The notes below the pieces were generated by a model, which saw only the letters and a program-made list of their open reading frames with translations, was not told the origin of the DNA and ran no database searches. A program made the translations under genes and the position numbers. From the NCBI GenBank assembly GCA_020631735.1, contig CM036188.1, forward strand, positions 18,146,214 through 18,210,213: a DNA stretch of 64,000 nucleotides, read 5' to 3'. The DNA is from Saccharum officinarum (Eukaryota > Streptophyta > Magnoliopsida > Poales > Poaceae). This document shows, in pieces, positions 33,922-46,088 of this stretch (position 1 is the stretch's first letter; every line of letters starts with the position of its first letter).

Positions 33922-36900
33922 ATGGCCGACCCGAGAGATGACAACATGGACGATGCCATGATGGACATAATCAACGATGGCAATGAAGTACAATATGATG
34001 GAGCCGATGAGAACCCTGACGGCTTCGATGACGGTTGTCAGTACCTAACCCTGACTTGTATGAAGAGGAAGAAAATATCGTGCAAGACAATGCTAGTGAG
34101 GTATATATACAATCTCTTATATATATACATGGAATTCAAAATGATTCCCTTTATTGTATAAGTAGATTTATTTAAATATTTGTGTTTGTACATATGTAGC
34201 CCTCTGGCTCGACGACAACCACGGGGAAGAGCAGAATTGTACGAGGCCCGAAGAAGCCGTTGGAGGGTCGGTTCCTTATCTCGGATTTCGAGGAGAATAC
34301 AGGCAAGCCACTTGGACCATATGCAAGGAAGTTTGTGGCCCACTTAGGGTACCTTGTAAGGGACAGGATCCCGATCAATGCCCATGAATGGAAGGAAAAG
34401 AAAGGGGTTCCTCATATTAGTTTTGTCTCCGATCGTGACAAGGACCTAGTCTGGCGTGATGAGTTGCTGCATTTCGGGCTCGACACAAATGATGAAGAGT
34501 TGAAGAAGAGAGTTCGGGACTGGTCTATGAAGAAGATGGCCACACAATTCCAGTGACAGAAGAAGAATCTATATAACAAGTTTATCAAGAAGAACCTCAC
34601 TCTAGATTTTAGCACTTAGGCCTGTCAAGTTGCGACCGTTTTGGGGTGAGTTTTTGTACAGTTCAAGACATCGGAAGAGGGTGAGGAATGGGTGAGAAGG
34701 AACCAAGAGAATACCCGACATAAGAAATATCACCATCACTTGGGATCAAGTGGCTACCCTAGCGCCATTCCTAAGTGGGAAAGATTGGAATAGGAGATAG
34801 TCGACAAGGGGATGGAACCAGAATCAATCGACTGGCCTGAGTGCGCCAAGTATTGGTTTTTCGGTCATGGGGGCACCCTAGACCCAGAGACCGGAAAGGT
34901 AGTGTTTGGTCAAAAACTCGAAAGAGCAGCGGAAAGATTTGCTTACGCTCGATCCACCGCCCAAAGTGGACATTGACAGCCGAAGAGAGATAAGGATGAG
35001 CTGACATTCGCCCTGGAGAATCCTGAACACGGTGGGCGAACAAGAGGCTATGGGGAGTTGTCGTGGGAGCATGCCTTCCCTCTAGATAGAGACACCTATA
35101 GAAGCCGACAGAGAAAGAAGAAAGAGGAGGCAGAGCGGCTGCGCAGTCTGGAGGTGCAAGTTCTTCAGCAACGTGAAGAGGTTCGTCAGGCAAAAGAGCG
35201 AGAAAAAGCACTTGAAGCCAGAATGAATGAGGAAATTAAAAGGCAAGTGCAGATAGCAGTAAGTTCCCTCCAAAGGTCGTTATCAGAGCCGGCCGCAGTC
35301 AACAACAGCCCCCCTGGTCAGTTGAAAAGCAGTTGCGCTTCCATGGAGGTGCCAGTACCTCAAGATGACGCAGAGTTGCGCTTCCCGGTGGATGACATCA
35401 CCGCTCCTTTCACGACATGTGAGCTGCATATTCAGGAGGGGAATGCCACAGTCATGGTGGCTACCGGTGTTGTATCTCCTATCGACCCTACGAAGACATC
35501 AAGAATCCACACGACAGTAATACCACTTGGATATGCTAGCGTCTCGGTCGATAGAGTTGTCAAAGGCTATAGCAATGTGCCTCTTGACATTGAAGGTGGT
35601 GATGGAGAGAAGACCTTAGGAGAAGCGGAGAAGACATTCATATGTTGGCGCAAGCGCTACATCATTATTCCTGGGGCGTCAACTCCTCCCCCTCAACAAC
35701 AACCGAACCCTAGGTGCGGATGAAAGTGAACGAAATTTTTTTTCACTAATTATGTATTGGATTAAATTACGGTTTACTCATATATACCTCGTTAATTGTT
35801 TTCACAGCAGGACCTCCCCCAACCTAAGTCCAATTATCAATTCACCACTTGGTCACAGTGCTGTGGACGATGACAATGCAGTGGAAGACACGGTTGCATC
35901 CCCAACGGCTCAATCTCCTCCACAACCGGCTCCAGCGCCGCCACCGCAGCCTCCAACACCGCCACCGGCCAAATCTCCTCCACAATCGGCTCCAGTGCCG
36001 CCACCTCAGCCTTCAGCACCAACACCGACCGCCTCATCGGCAACGGCCAAGTCTCCTCCACAATCGGCTCCAGCGCCGCCACCGCAGCCTCCAGCGCTGA
36101 CACCGGCCGCCTCATCAGCACCGGCTGACCCACCGGGAAAGAAGAGGACTGCCCCACAAACAAAGAGGCCAGCCCCACCTCCGCCAAAGAAGAAAGGCTC
36201 TGCGAGGACACCAACAATCCCACAGATGACGAAGCTTTCATATGAGAAGACTGCGGAGGAACTGGATGCTTCTGTGAAAATGGATGTGGACAAATTCTTC
36301 TCTCATTGCCGAGCTACAAGTCGAGCGAAGCGAAACCCGGAGAAGCCATACTTATGCATCCCTCCAGAGAAGCTAAGGCGAACGGTAGACGCTCACCAGA
36401 CAAAGCAACGTGTTGATCGTAAGAAGCATTCGCCACTATCAGACTATGATCGTACGATCTCTAAATCAATTCAGGCGGAGAAGAAAAAAGAGAAGATGGC
36501 ACGGAAGGGTGTTGCACAACTCGGGGAACAAGCACAGCAATCAGTGCCCCCACTGCTGGTTGGGAATCAATATGGTTCAAACATGAGCATGCTAGGTCAA
36601 ATACCCGACGATATACAAATGGATCAGTTCGAAACATTCATTCATGAGAGCGGTCTATCCTGGGATCAAGTGCTCGGCATCGGAAATGTGCCATCTTTAG
36701 AGGAAGTTGATCGGTGGAAGAAGGAATATAAATATGACAAGAGTCTATACAACCCTGCAAAGCTATATGAACTTGGTACGCAAATGTACAAGTTACACGA
36801 GTGGTACAAGGGGCGCGTGTGCTGGAGGAGAACATGACTGGATTGGCGTCAAAGTCAGAGACCATCACTACTCCATAGCAATGACGTCATGTGGATCCAG

Positions 36901-38082
36901 TTTAATGAGTTACACCAGCTATGCCACATGGACAGTCTAGACAAATCTCTCTTGAGCTACTACTGTCTGTAAGTGATTCTTTCTTTTAATAATCTCACTC
37001 TAGCATATGTATATGTATAAGTAATAATTATGCTCACACTAGCTAGCGTGTCTATACATATGCAGAATCATGATGCGAGACCTCAGAGACAGAAACGACA
37101 AGCGGATTGGTTTTATGGATTCGTATATCGTATACAAGGACACAGTGACCCCTAATCCTAACAATCAGAGGCCGACTAAAATGGAAAGGAACCTCGGGCG
37201 GTTCTTTTATAACCAAAGGGACAGAGGATCAATACCCTTCCCCTATAACATGGGGTAAAGTGTTGTTATCATGTGCACATTTTATTTTACTTAGTCAATC
37301 CAACATAAAGATATATATTGACTGATCTATAAACAAATGCAGGGGTCACTGGATACTAATTGTCATTGAACTTGATAGTCAACATCTATATGTCTGGGAC
37401 TCGTTGAGAAAACCGCGGACAGATTACCAAGATATGATAGACATGATCCTGAGGTAAATACTTCAATTAGATCTTTTAAATATTGATGTCTGCTCTTTAA
37501 CTCTGCAATAACTAATTAATGATCCAATTATTGGGTAGGGCTTGGGCTTGATTGGTCGAAAAACATCGTCCAAATCTAAAAGCGCCACTTCCTGATCCTA
37601 TTTTACTGAGGGTAAGTTATACTAAGCTCCCCGCATTTTTACCTTATCATGATTCAGCTCACACGTAGCATGAGACAAGACTAATATTTTTATATCTTAC
37701 AGTGGGTGGCCGTGCAGCCAAAAGGTACCAATTTATGTGGATACTATGTTTGCGAGTACATGAGGGTGTACCTCAAAAGAACTCGTAAAGAGACGGAGAA
37801 AGTAAGTAACATGCATGTATATATAATAAATCCATATCTTGTTTATTTGTTGCTACTAAATAAATCTTATATATATTAATACTTTTTTCCTTTAATTAAT
37901 GCAAATTGAAGGAGAATTATGTGAAGGATCAGGTGTTGGAGATGGTCCTGCTCAAAGGAATCCAAGAGACAATCGCTGGATTCATCAACGACCACGTCCT
38001 CCCGAAAGACGCCGAGTTCTACTACAACCCTGCGTCGCCATTGAGACCAAACCAGGACGAAAGCTTGTATGACATTAGTTAA
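33922..38082 (+). pseudogene. Second CACTA protein with DUF8039-like region, Pro-rich linker and Ulp1-type protease domain
   Basis: Start MADPRDDNMDDAMMD. A second exon from about 34200 reads GPKKPLEGRF... Coiled-coil and a DUF8039-like region lie at 35058-35720 (ending TLGEAEKTFICWRKRYI). A Pro/Ala-rich linker follows at 35890-36180, then a basic region to 36837. C-terminal exons at about 36870-36970, 37066-37256, 37342-37453, 37540-37610, 37703-37801 and 37910-38082 encode a C48 (Ulp1/SENP) cysteine protease: GHWILIVIELDSQ with the His, YVWDS with the Asp, and QPKGTNLCGYYVCEYM with the Gln and Cys. Lesions include a frame change near 34040, TGA at 34554-34556, further stops between 34560 and 35058, and a stop in the exon at 37540. 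The protease residues survive. Confidence 0.8.
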
Positions 38083-38600
38083 GTGGCGGAAAAACATGCA
38101 TGTATGACCTTTAAGTGGTGGACGAACACTTAACTGTATAATGTTGTAAATTTTATGTGCATGTACATATATTATACATAAGTATAGCTCTATAATATAT
38201 ATAGCTTCGTAGTATATTTATGTGTAATAACGCTCGAAACTAAATTATAGGTCTAGCGTATACGTATATTAGCAGCGAAGAATACATTTGAAAATCTATT
38301 GTAATTGAAAAACCAAAATCAATAATGATTTGAATTAGAAACAAAAAACGAAAAAAATAACCTTTAGTCCCGGTTGGTAATTCCAACCGGGACTAAAAGG
38401 CCTACGCCGTGACCCAGACTGGCGAGCCTTTTAGTCCCGGTTGGTAATACCAACGGGGACTAAAGGTGGCCCTTTAGTCCTAGGCCGTGGAGCCGGAACG
38501 AAAGGTGGGGCATTTAATCTCGAACCCTTAGTCCCGGCTCCGGAGCCGGGGCGAAAGGTTGTTTAGGCCCGGGACAAAAAGCCAACTCTGTAGTAGTGTA

Positions 38601-38858
38601 CTCCCTCCATCCCAAATTATAAGGCATTCCAAGAATCTTGGAGAGTCAAAGTATCTCAAGTTTGACCAAATTTATATGATAAGATAATAACATTTATGAT
38701 TCCAACTAAGTATCATTAGATTCTTAATCAATTATATTTTCATAGTATACCTATTAGATGTCATGAATCTTTATAATTATCTATATAATGTTGGTCAACC
38801 TTAGATGTTTTGACTCTCCAAAATTCTTGGAATGCCTTATAATTTGGGATGGAGGGAG
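38601..38858. mobile_element. Stowaway MITE with 50-bp terminal inverted repeats
   Basis: CTCCCTCCATCCCAAATTAT at both ends, inverted, with one mismatch over about 50 bp. TA flanks at 38599-38600 and 38859-38860. It abuts the CACTA right end at 38598. Confidence 0.95.
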
Positions 38859-38860
38859 TA

Positions 38861-39205
38861 TATATGTACTGGCAAGCAACATTTTCAGGCTCACAATGAA
38901 TCCGCAAGCAGGACTAAGCTGTATCATAACATTTGTTTTGTAACATGACGACTCACAACTTAATTATATGTACATGCATGGCTCTCTATTCTTAGGTGGT
39001 ATAAACAGCATCCACAGTAACACACATTCGAATAAAAAAAACTAATTCACACATCACATCGCAATCTAGTCTCCTTGTATTTTTTTGCAGTGTCCAACAT
39101 CTGACTGCCTCACGACGACCCGCAGCAATCGGCTGTGTTGCTTCTTCTTCGGTCAAAGCGATGGTAGCTCCAGCCTCCAAGGTTTCTTTTTGTCCATGCG
39201 GCAGG
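38861..39205. other. 3' flank of the NLR fragment
   Basis: Mostly AT-rich. A minus frame at 38992-39234 overlaps the NLR tail in another frame and has no recognisable domain. Probably the NLR 3' UTR. Confidence 0.3.
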
Positions 39206-40853
39206 TCACAGATAGGCACTCCACCTGCTGGCAAGGTCTTTTATCCATTTTATAATCGAAAGTGCTGGACGTATGTAGTAATAATAATAATCGTGTTGTT
39301 CCACGAGTTCCCTTGAAACTTCCTCCGTTTCATCCCCTGAAACTAAATGGCACATCCAGTCAAGTGACGAGATATTCCAATAGCGAGAAAGGTACATACT
39401 CAGTAGTTCTGTTAATTTACCTGAGGCGTCAGCGGAGAGGCAGATTTCATCGCTTGAAATTTCCTCCACTTCGTCCAACGGCACTTCCTCCATTTCATCC
39501 TCTGAAACGTCACATCCAGTCACGTGACAAGATACTCCAACAGCAAGAAAGGTACATACTCAGTATGCAACGTATAAAACAGCAGTTGTGTTAATTTACC
39601 TGAAGCATCAGCAGAGAGGCTGATGTTTGTCTTAAAGCTGAAAGCATCGATTGTGTACTTCTTCACATACCACTTCCTTTGAATTTTATTATCGTCATCA
39701 TCTGCATATGCCTTGATCTGCTTGATATGGCTAAACATGTCCCACTCAGGACCAGATTCCCCTTTAGCTATGGAAGCGAGCAGCGAGACGTCACAGTCCA
39801 AAAGGTTTACGTCCTTCAAGTATCCGGGGAGTGTATTGATGTCGTAGTCCACCAGATGGAGTCTCTGAAGCGCAGGCAAACCCTCCAGTACCTTCAACTC
39901 TGGGCTCTCTATGATCACGAGGTTCTGCAATTTTGGCAGGTTGCAGATCCTCTCGAGGCCAGGAAACTGAATCACCTCAATTTTCAAATCAGAACCAAAG
40001 TTCTCCATAGCGCTTCGGTGCTCATGATGGTGGGGTAGTAAGAACTCTGGGCCAACACACTTGATGCATGGGGCGCTTTCAATCCGTAGGAACTCCAAGC
40101 TGGGGAGCTGCCACAAGCCGTCAGGTAGCTCCGTGCAATAAGGCAAGTCTTCCATCGTTAAAATCCTCAAGCATCCAAGGGGCGCAATTGGTGTCGACGT
40201 CATCCACTTTGGAAGTTGTTGACTAAAGGACCATGCGATCTCAAGAGTTTCTAAGCAAGGTGGAGGGCAGAGCTCATCAAACACCATGTCCATTTGTTGC
40301 TGGTCTTCCTGTTTTACCAACCGGTGAGCACCTCCACCTCTTCTAGTGGATTGTATCCACAGATAGCTGAGGTGCACCTTTTCACCAAGCCTAGCCTTTA
40401 TAGCAAAGAAGTAAGACGATACATTCTCTAGGCCATGTATTTGAAGATGCATGAGCTGGTTAAGAGACCCCAATTCTTCCAAACTACACCAATCACCCTC
40501 CACATGGGCTGGAAACCCCTTCAGTATCCTCAAATTAGTTAGGCCGCCCAAACCCCTGGGTATATTGTTTATTCCTGAGCCAAGGCTTAGATATCTCAGC
40601 TGACGTAACTTTCCAATGCTACTAGGAAGCTTCACCAAACTTTCACAATTAGAAAGGTCTGCAAGAATTTCATCTTGGCTATTTTTCTGGCAGCCTGGAT
40701 GTGTTAGTGCCATGTAGGGACAAATACCTCAAGTGTTTGAGTTGGACCAAAGATTCTGACAATGCATAGAAATTTGCATCTTCTATATGTAGGGTCCATA
40801 AACATGGAAAATATGACAGTGAATCACCTGGGTTGATCTTTGCAGGACCCGGC
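39206..40853 (-). pseudogene. NLR (CC-NB-LRR) resistance gene, LRR tail only
   Basis: The LRR domain typical of grass CC-type NLRs reads from about 40850 to 39600: LKHLRYLSLHGTNTSRLPE, then LVKLPSSIGKLRQLRYLSLG, PRGLGGLTNLRILKGFP, then CLETLEIAW and further repeats. Two nearby indels around 40680-40715 shift the frame out and back. The CC and NB-ARC domains are missing because a CACTA element starts at 40838. The 3' part is spliced: the exon ending at 39600 (ADASG|GTAAAT), a small exon 39501-39421 and a last exon 39336-39206 ending WSAYL and TGA. The small exon repeats the end of the previous one. In plants NLRs detect pathogen effectors inside cells; this copy cannot signal. Confidence 0.85.
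39421..39501 (-). repeat. Duplicated 81-bp NLR exon
   Basis: The exon encodes an acidic stretch (DEMEEVPLDEVEEISSDE) and ends ICLSADAS with the same GTAAATTAACA donor as the exon ending at 39600. The intron after it, and the acceptor and start of the exon at 39336 (GGGATGAAACGGAGGAAGT), likewise resemble those at 39501 (AGGATGAAATGGAGGAAGT). The repeat period is about 160-180 bp, so one exon-intron unit was duplicated in tandem and both copies keep phase 1. Confidence 0.7.
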
Positions 40854-41589
40854 AAAGAACCTCCGGCAAAAAGTTGGCCGACAAAGATTTCTGTGCCGGG
40901 TGCTTTTTATCGGGCACCCGACAAAGACTTTGCCGAGGGCAAATCCGTCACCCGGTAAACAAAAGTGACCGTTACGGCGCCGGCTCCGTGAGCCCTTGAT
41001 TTGCCGGGTGCCATGTCAGAGGCACCCGACAAAGATTTTTATGTTTTTTTATATAATTTCTTTGCCGGGTGCCGAACCGCGGGGGCACCCGGCAAAGAGT
41101 TTTCTATTTTTTTCGTATTTTATTTGCCGGGTGCCCTGTCAGGGAGGCATCCGGCAAATAATTTTTTTTTGAAAAATCTTTGCCGGGTGCCCTGGCCCTG
41201 GCACCCGGCAAAGTTGAGAATTCTTAACATGAGGAATTCCTAGCTTTGCCGGGTGCCAGGGCCAGGGCACCCGGCAAAGCCTCTAAAATTATTTTTTTAT
41301 TTTTTTGATTCTATAATCACAAACAGAGCATATAAACGATATATATCACATCCAAAGAATCACAAACACAATATAGCACATATATATCACATCCATCTCA
41401 TCACAAACTCAATCCCACATATATATATCACATCGCCAACACAATATCTCACATACACGACATCACAAACATAATAGGTCCAGTTACTATCGAAACAAGC
41501 CGATAGTGGATCACGCAGTGCATCACATGTCCATCAAGCGGTGAAAAAGAGATACAGACTAAAGGTGGGGAGGAAACTGAGTGCCTGGT

Positions 41590-43640
41590 GAAGGAAACTC
41601 AGCACCGCCTGCTTGTGCCTGAGACGGGTTATTCGAACCCACCGACGGAGGCTGCATAAAAGACAAGATATTGCATGTGTTAGAGTGGCCATCTAATGAA
41701 AGCACTAGTCAAAGCAATTTGGTTTCATACTCACTAGACTAGGTACGCCAAGCGGCGACGGTGGAGCGAACTGCGGCACAGGTACACCGTTCACTTGCCC
41801 AAAGTTCTGCAGGAACATCGTAATCTCCGCCAGTTGCTTGGCCTGCCTCTCTCGCTCAGCTCGCTCGGCCTATCTCTCCCGCTCGGCCTCCTCATGCCTC
41901 GCCGCCAGCTCCCGCAGCTCCTGAGCCATCCTCTCGTTCTCGGCCTGCAACATATGAATCGAATGTTTCAGTGATGCAAAGGCAAATAAGTTATGTAAAG
42001 ATCAATGTACGAAGAGTTAAACAGGACAAACCTGGAGTGCATCGACCCGCTGTTGTGAAGGGGACGGCCGTTGGCGTATGGCCGGGCCACCTGTGGGGGT
42101 CTCTGCTCGGATCTGGGAGAGGGTGGGAACAGAGCCGGACTCGAGGGTGCCATCGCCAAGGCAGTACCGCCCATGCTGCTTGCCGTGTCCGAGCCTCATG
42201 ACCATCGTCCCATCAATGTCGTCGGTGCTCGGATCCCAGTCTGCCCCATGGACCGACCTTGCCTCTGACGCGTAGGAACTGATGCGGGTGTGGATGCTCG
42301 GGTTGCTGTATGACTCGGGTGGGTCATCCGGGCTGAAGGTGACATCGGAAGTTGCCTTTCCCTTGCGGGCCAGTCCATATGCCATGAACGTGGACAAAGA
42401 CTAGCCACCATGCGACGCCGACTACGAGAAAAACAACAAGATGATTAGAAGAAACACGCAGAATGGAGCGTCAAAATACTAAAAATGAATTCACGTACCC
42501 ATACTTGCTTGTACGCGCCGAGGTTGCGGCTGCCTTGATGGTGTGTGGGTACTGTCGCCTGCAAAGACCGCTCCCGGTGGGCTTCGTGCTCCTGGATATA
42601 ACTCTCTATGCACCACCTATCGACAATCATCTCCTAGTAGTCGACAAAGGACTCGCACCACCATGGAATCATCTACATGTCATAAAGAATTTGAGATGTA
42701 TGACGACCAAATGAAAGCTACTTAATCTCAAAATGAATCAGTATTATTCTTCTTCATTTAACTCAAGGTACTATTCCCATGTCAGAGGCATCTGTCTTGC
42801 TTATGTCTTGCTGACTTGATGATGCAAGTGACGCGCTCCTCGTAGTGCATGTCGCTGATGCGTTTCCTGGCACTTTTCACCAAGTTCTTCTCCGCCCTCT
42901 CCTCCTGTCCCTCTTCACACCTGAAAAAACTTTGCAGACAGACATAATGTATCAATTCATTATGTCAAAACATGTCAAGATCAAAGTTGTGCGAACGAGA
43001 CTTACCCAGAACTCTCTCCTGACCCGCTCCTGCTTGTCTTCATAATCTGCGTCGGGGGCAGATTTGTAGTGGTCCCACGATTTGACCGGCCCCACAGTCC
43101 CCTTGTGCGTGACAATACCGGGGTAATAGTGCTTGCACACAAGCCCTAAGATGTGGTTGGGGTTGCGTGAGTCACCAGGCGACACAACCTCCTAGTGCCT
43201 GCACAAGTTATTAACAAACATTATTAGTTTCTCTGACAATTTTCAACATATTATATGAAGTACCTGTGATTAAATGTAAAGTTAGTTACCTATCCCCCTA
43301 GGGCGGATCACTGGGCGTAAGGGAGGAAGCGGAGGCCCAGGGAGTTTTGAGGGACCTCGCAAGTAGGGCCTGGCCGCAGCAGAGGCAGTGGAACTACTTC
43401 CGGCCCTGCGCGCCCTCCTGTGCCTCTCCCTCGTCGTCCGTCGCCCGAACCTGCTCGTCCTCCGAAGAGTCCGTGGTACGGCGCTCCTCCGGCACGTCAC
43501 GTGGCGTGACTAGAGGAGGCCGGCCCCTCCTGCTGCCGCTGGCCCTCTGCCTCCTCCCGTCGGACGCATTCTCTCCGGCATCTTTGTTCAATCACCTGCA
43601 ATTAAAAAGAAACAAAGAAGACATCATTACATGTATTAGA
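41590..43640 (-). pseudogene. CACTA second protein (Ptta/En-Spm transposase-like), eroded
   Basis: Exon pieces on the minus strand read in order: 43640-43200 (Ser/Arg-rich start), about 43185-42845 (SWDHYKSAPDADYEDKQERVRREFW), 42720-42500 (AHHQGSRNLGAYKQVW-type, here THHQGSRNLGAYKQVW), 42397-42030 (FMAYGLARKGKATSDVTF, then GRYCLGDGTLESGSVPTLSQI), and 41945-41650 (Glu/Arg-rich coiled coil, QNFGQVNGVPVPQF). This is the usual layout of the Ptta-type protein of plant CACTA elements. At least one stop (near 41872) interrupts the coiled coil, and I could not prove every splice site. Confidence 0.7.
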
Positions 43641-43698
43641 AATAGATGTTAAGTAAATAAACAAAACACAATTACAAAATAACATTGTATTACATGTA

Positions 43699-44262
43699 TT
43701 AGAAGTAATCATCATTATTGGGATTATCTAGATCATATGTCTTGTCATCACTATCAAAATTGTCCAAATAAACAAGACTGTCCGAAGGTTCAATGTTGTC
43801 TTCATCGTCATCGTCTAAATGTAATCGCTCAAGCATTTCTATGTCCTTGGCATTTTGCACCTCATCTCCTTCTTCTTCGTCATCAACCCTTTCATTGTCT
43901 ACTTCCATTCCGATCGCCTCAGTTAAGTCTATCACCAACCTCCCTTGTAACCCATCTTCTTGATAGAACTCTCCATCATATGTGTTTGGGTTGAAGTTGT
44001 AATCTTCATCATTTGGGACAGGTAGTCTACCATGTGGCGATACCTGGTGCACAATAGACCAACCCTGAAGAGCCTTGTTGCCTTGGCATGCGTATGGCAA
44101 ATAATAAACCTGCACGACCTAATCCGCCACAATAAAGACATCTTTTCCTTGATAGACGGAATCGTGTCGAATCTCTTTCGGACGGGAGACGCCTAACTAG
44201 GTCACGCGATCTACGATAATAATAAGGCAGAGAGGTTATTTATACCTAGGGTGTCGGTGAAG
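43699..44262 (-). pseudogene. TNP2 transposase C-terminal remnant
   Basis: The minus strand reads RHDSVYQGKDVFIVAD, a stop, then QVYYLPYACQGNKALQGWSIVHQVSPHGRLPVPNDEDYN and an acidic tail ending NNDDYF. In intact TNP2 proteins this is the extreme C-terminus, after the DUF4216 region. The catalytic part is deleted, so the element could not move by itself. Confidence 0.75.
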
Positions 44263-44659
44263 TCAGGCTAGCGGGACAGTGGCGAGGTGACACAGTGCAG
44301 GCAGAACCGCGACGCCGACGAAGACGAATGGTGTCCTCCGGGTCCCCTCCGACTTGCTCCTCTCCTGCTTAAAAAAGGCAATAGGTTAGTGTTTGCTCAA
44401 AATTTCAGCAGCACCTCCCCTGCACGGGGAGGTTTCCAAAACCTGCAAAAAACCGACACGATGGACAACATCCAGAATGGCATGAACGCCGACATCCACA
44501 ATGGCACGAAGCCCTTATATCAACTTAAGGCACGAAGGCCCACACAACCACATATGGCACGAAGGCCGACAACGAGAGTTTTACCTAGGGTGAGCCGGGC
44601 GTCGCGGTGCGGGGTTCACTTTCTTCTCCGGCGAGGTCGAGCAATGTCGGAGTACTCCG

Positions 44660-45320
44660 CTCCCTCTCTCCCCTTTTCTTCTCTGCTTCCCTTCTTCTCT
44701 TTCTCCTTTTCCTCTTCTTCTCCTTCTGTTCTTCTCCTTCTCTTCCCCTTCCTCCTTCTCCTCTTCTTCTTCTCCTTCTCTTCCTCTTCCTCCTCTTCTC
44801 CTTCTCTTCTTCCTCCTACTTCACCCTCTACCTCATCCCCTCCAACAATAGCAGCAGGGGCCGATGCGGGGGCTCCTGGTTGGGGGAGCGGGGCCAGCGC
44901 GAGGGGAGGGGCGGCGCCGGCGCAAAGGGTGGGGGCACCGCCGTGATGTGGAGCCGGGCCGCCGGCCGACGGCTAGGCAGACCGGGAGCTGGGGAGCCGC
45001 CAGTGGACTCTCCTGGTCGAGGGAGGTGGGCCGCTGCGGGAGGAGGGGCAAGGCGCGGGGTGGCGGGCCGGCTAGGCGGCCGCCGGTGGGGCGCGCACAG
45101 CGGCGAGGCGGCCGGCGACCCGGCGGTTCGGCGAGCGGCGGCGGGCTGCGGGAGGCCGGCGCGGTGTGAGGGTCGGGCACGGGTGGAGGTCCGGCGGGGC
45201 GGCGTGATGGCCGGCAGCGGGCCGGGGCGCGCAGCGCGGTGGGGCGGCCAGCCACCGAGCGGATCGGCGAGTGGCGGCGGGGTGCGGGTCGGGGAGGCGC
45301 TGGCGGCCGGGTGAGGGAGA
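44660..45320. other. Polypyrimidine tract and GC island in the CACTA leader
   Basis: 44665-44830 is almost pure C/T on the plus strand (CTTCTTCTCC-type words). 44855-45320 is extremely GC-rich with many CpG and GGCCG words. Long overlapping frames exist on both strands but are Arg/Gly/Pro/Ser-only and show no domain. By position, upstream of the minus-strand TNP2 remnant, it is probably the promoter and leader of the transposase gene. Confidence 0.5.
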
Positions 45321-46088
45321 GAAAACGATAAGTGTTTCGGTTCCTTGTTGGCCGATCTAATTTTAGGTTTTCAGCCCTTTGCCGGGTGCTACGCTGTTAG
45401 GCAACCGACAAAGGATTTTTTATTTTTTTTAAATTCTTTGCCGGGTGCCTCCTGAACGGTCCCCCGGCAAAGGAGCTTTTTTATTATTTTTTTTAATTCT
45501 TTGCCGGGTGCCTCCGAGCTGACACCCAGCAAAGGGATTTTTTATTTTTTAAAAAAATTCTTTGCCGGGTGCCTCCTGGGCTGGCACTCGGCAAAGGCTT
45601 CTTTGCCGGTGGCACGTTTGAAACCCGGTAAATTATAATTTTTTTGTGTTTTTAGCCCCATTTTTTTCTATGGCCTTGGTATAGTAATTATAACTCCATA
45701 TCAAAATTTGGGACATTTTTGACTTTTTATACTATATTTCTTTAATTATTTTCATTCACTTGAATTTTTTCGACTACTCTAAATTTGAACTGCAGGTACA
45801 TGAAATAATGGAATTCGGTCATTTAAAAAATGATATTCATGATGTTTGGCGTATGTTGACGCCGTATCCAGGAACTCGCATTAAATTACGATCATCATGT
45901 TGTCGTAACATGACGAGGTAATCGCGGAGAAAGTTTATTTAAATTATATAAAATTCAAACGAAGTCCGAAAATCACAAAACTTGTCGAGGTTTCTTGTTA
46001 TTGCATGTGGAGGCCGTGGTAAAAAATTGAGAAAGTTTTGAGCAAGTTGCGACGTCGGATGCCTAAAACCCAGACATCTCCACTTGTG

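Larger units (their letters stand above)
30600..38598 (+). mobile_element. CACTA (En/Spm) element or nested pair, TTTAGTCCCGGTTGG family
   Basis: The right end, read inward, starts CACTACTACAGAG (38598). It has dense subterminal copies of TTTAGTCCCGGTTGGTAA in both orientations (38360-38560). Similar repeats fill 30640-30905 on the left, but a CACTA terminus there is missing. A third block of the same repeats sits at 32928-33098, so this is either two elements joined end to end or one with an internal rearrangement. Gene remnants inside, all +: a GRF zinc-finger protein, the TNP2 N-terminus, and a second protein with a Ulp1-type protease. Confidence 0.8.
40838..45935 (-). mobile_element. CACTA element, TTTGCCGGGTGCC family, inverted
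   Basis: Dense direct and inverted copies of TTTGCCGGGTGCC/GGCACCCGGCAAAG lie at 40838-41285 and at 45375-45640, the two subterminal regions. Exact CACTA ends were not found on either side. Inside, on the minus strand, are the TNP2 C-terminus and a second transposon protein. AT-rich sequence at 41285-41560 and 45640-45935 looks like inner subterminal DNA; the right limit is uncertain because a TRIM lies just beyond. Confidence 0.75.

Noticed and set aside
41001..41474. Small ORFs in the TTTGCCGGGTGCC repeats
   Set aside because: The translations simply follow the subterminal repeat (KFLPGALSG-like words) and AT-rich spacer.
44287..45314. Overlapping long ORFs in the GC island
   Set aside because: Low-complexity Ser/Phe/Leu then Arg/Gly translations from a pyrimidine tract and GC-rich DNA; open in several frames at once.
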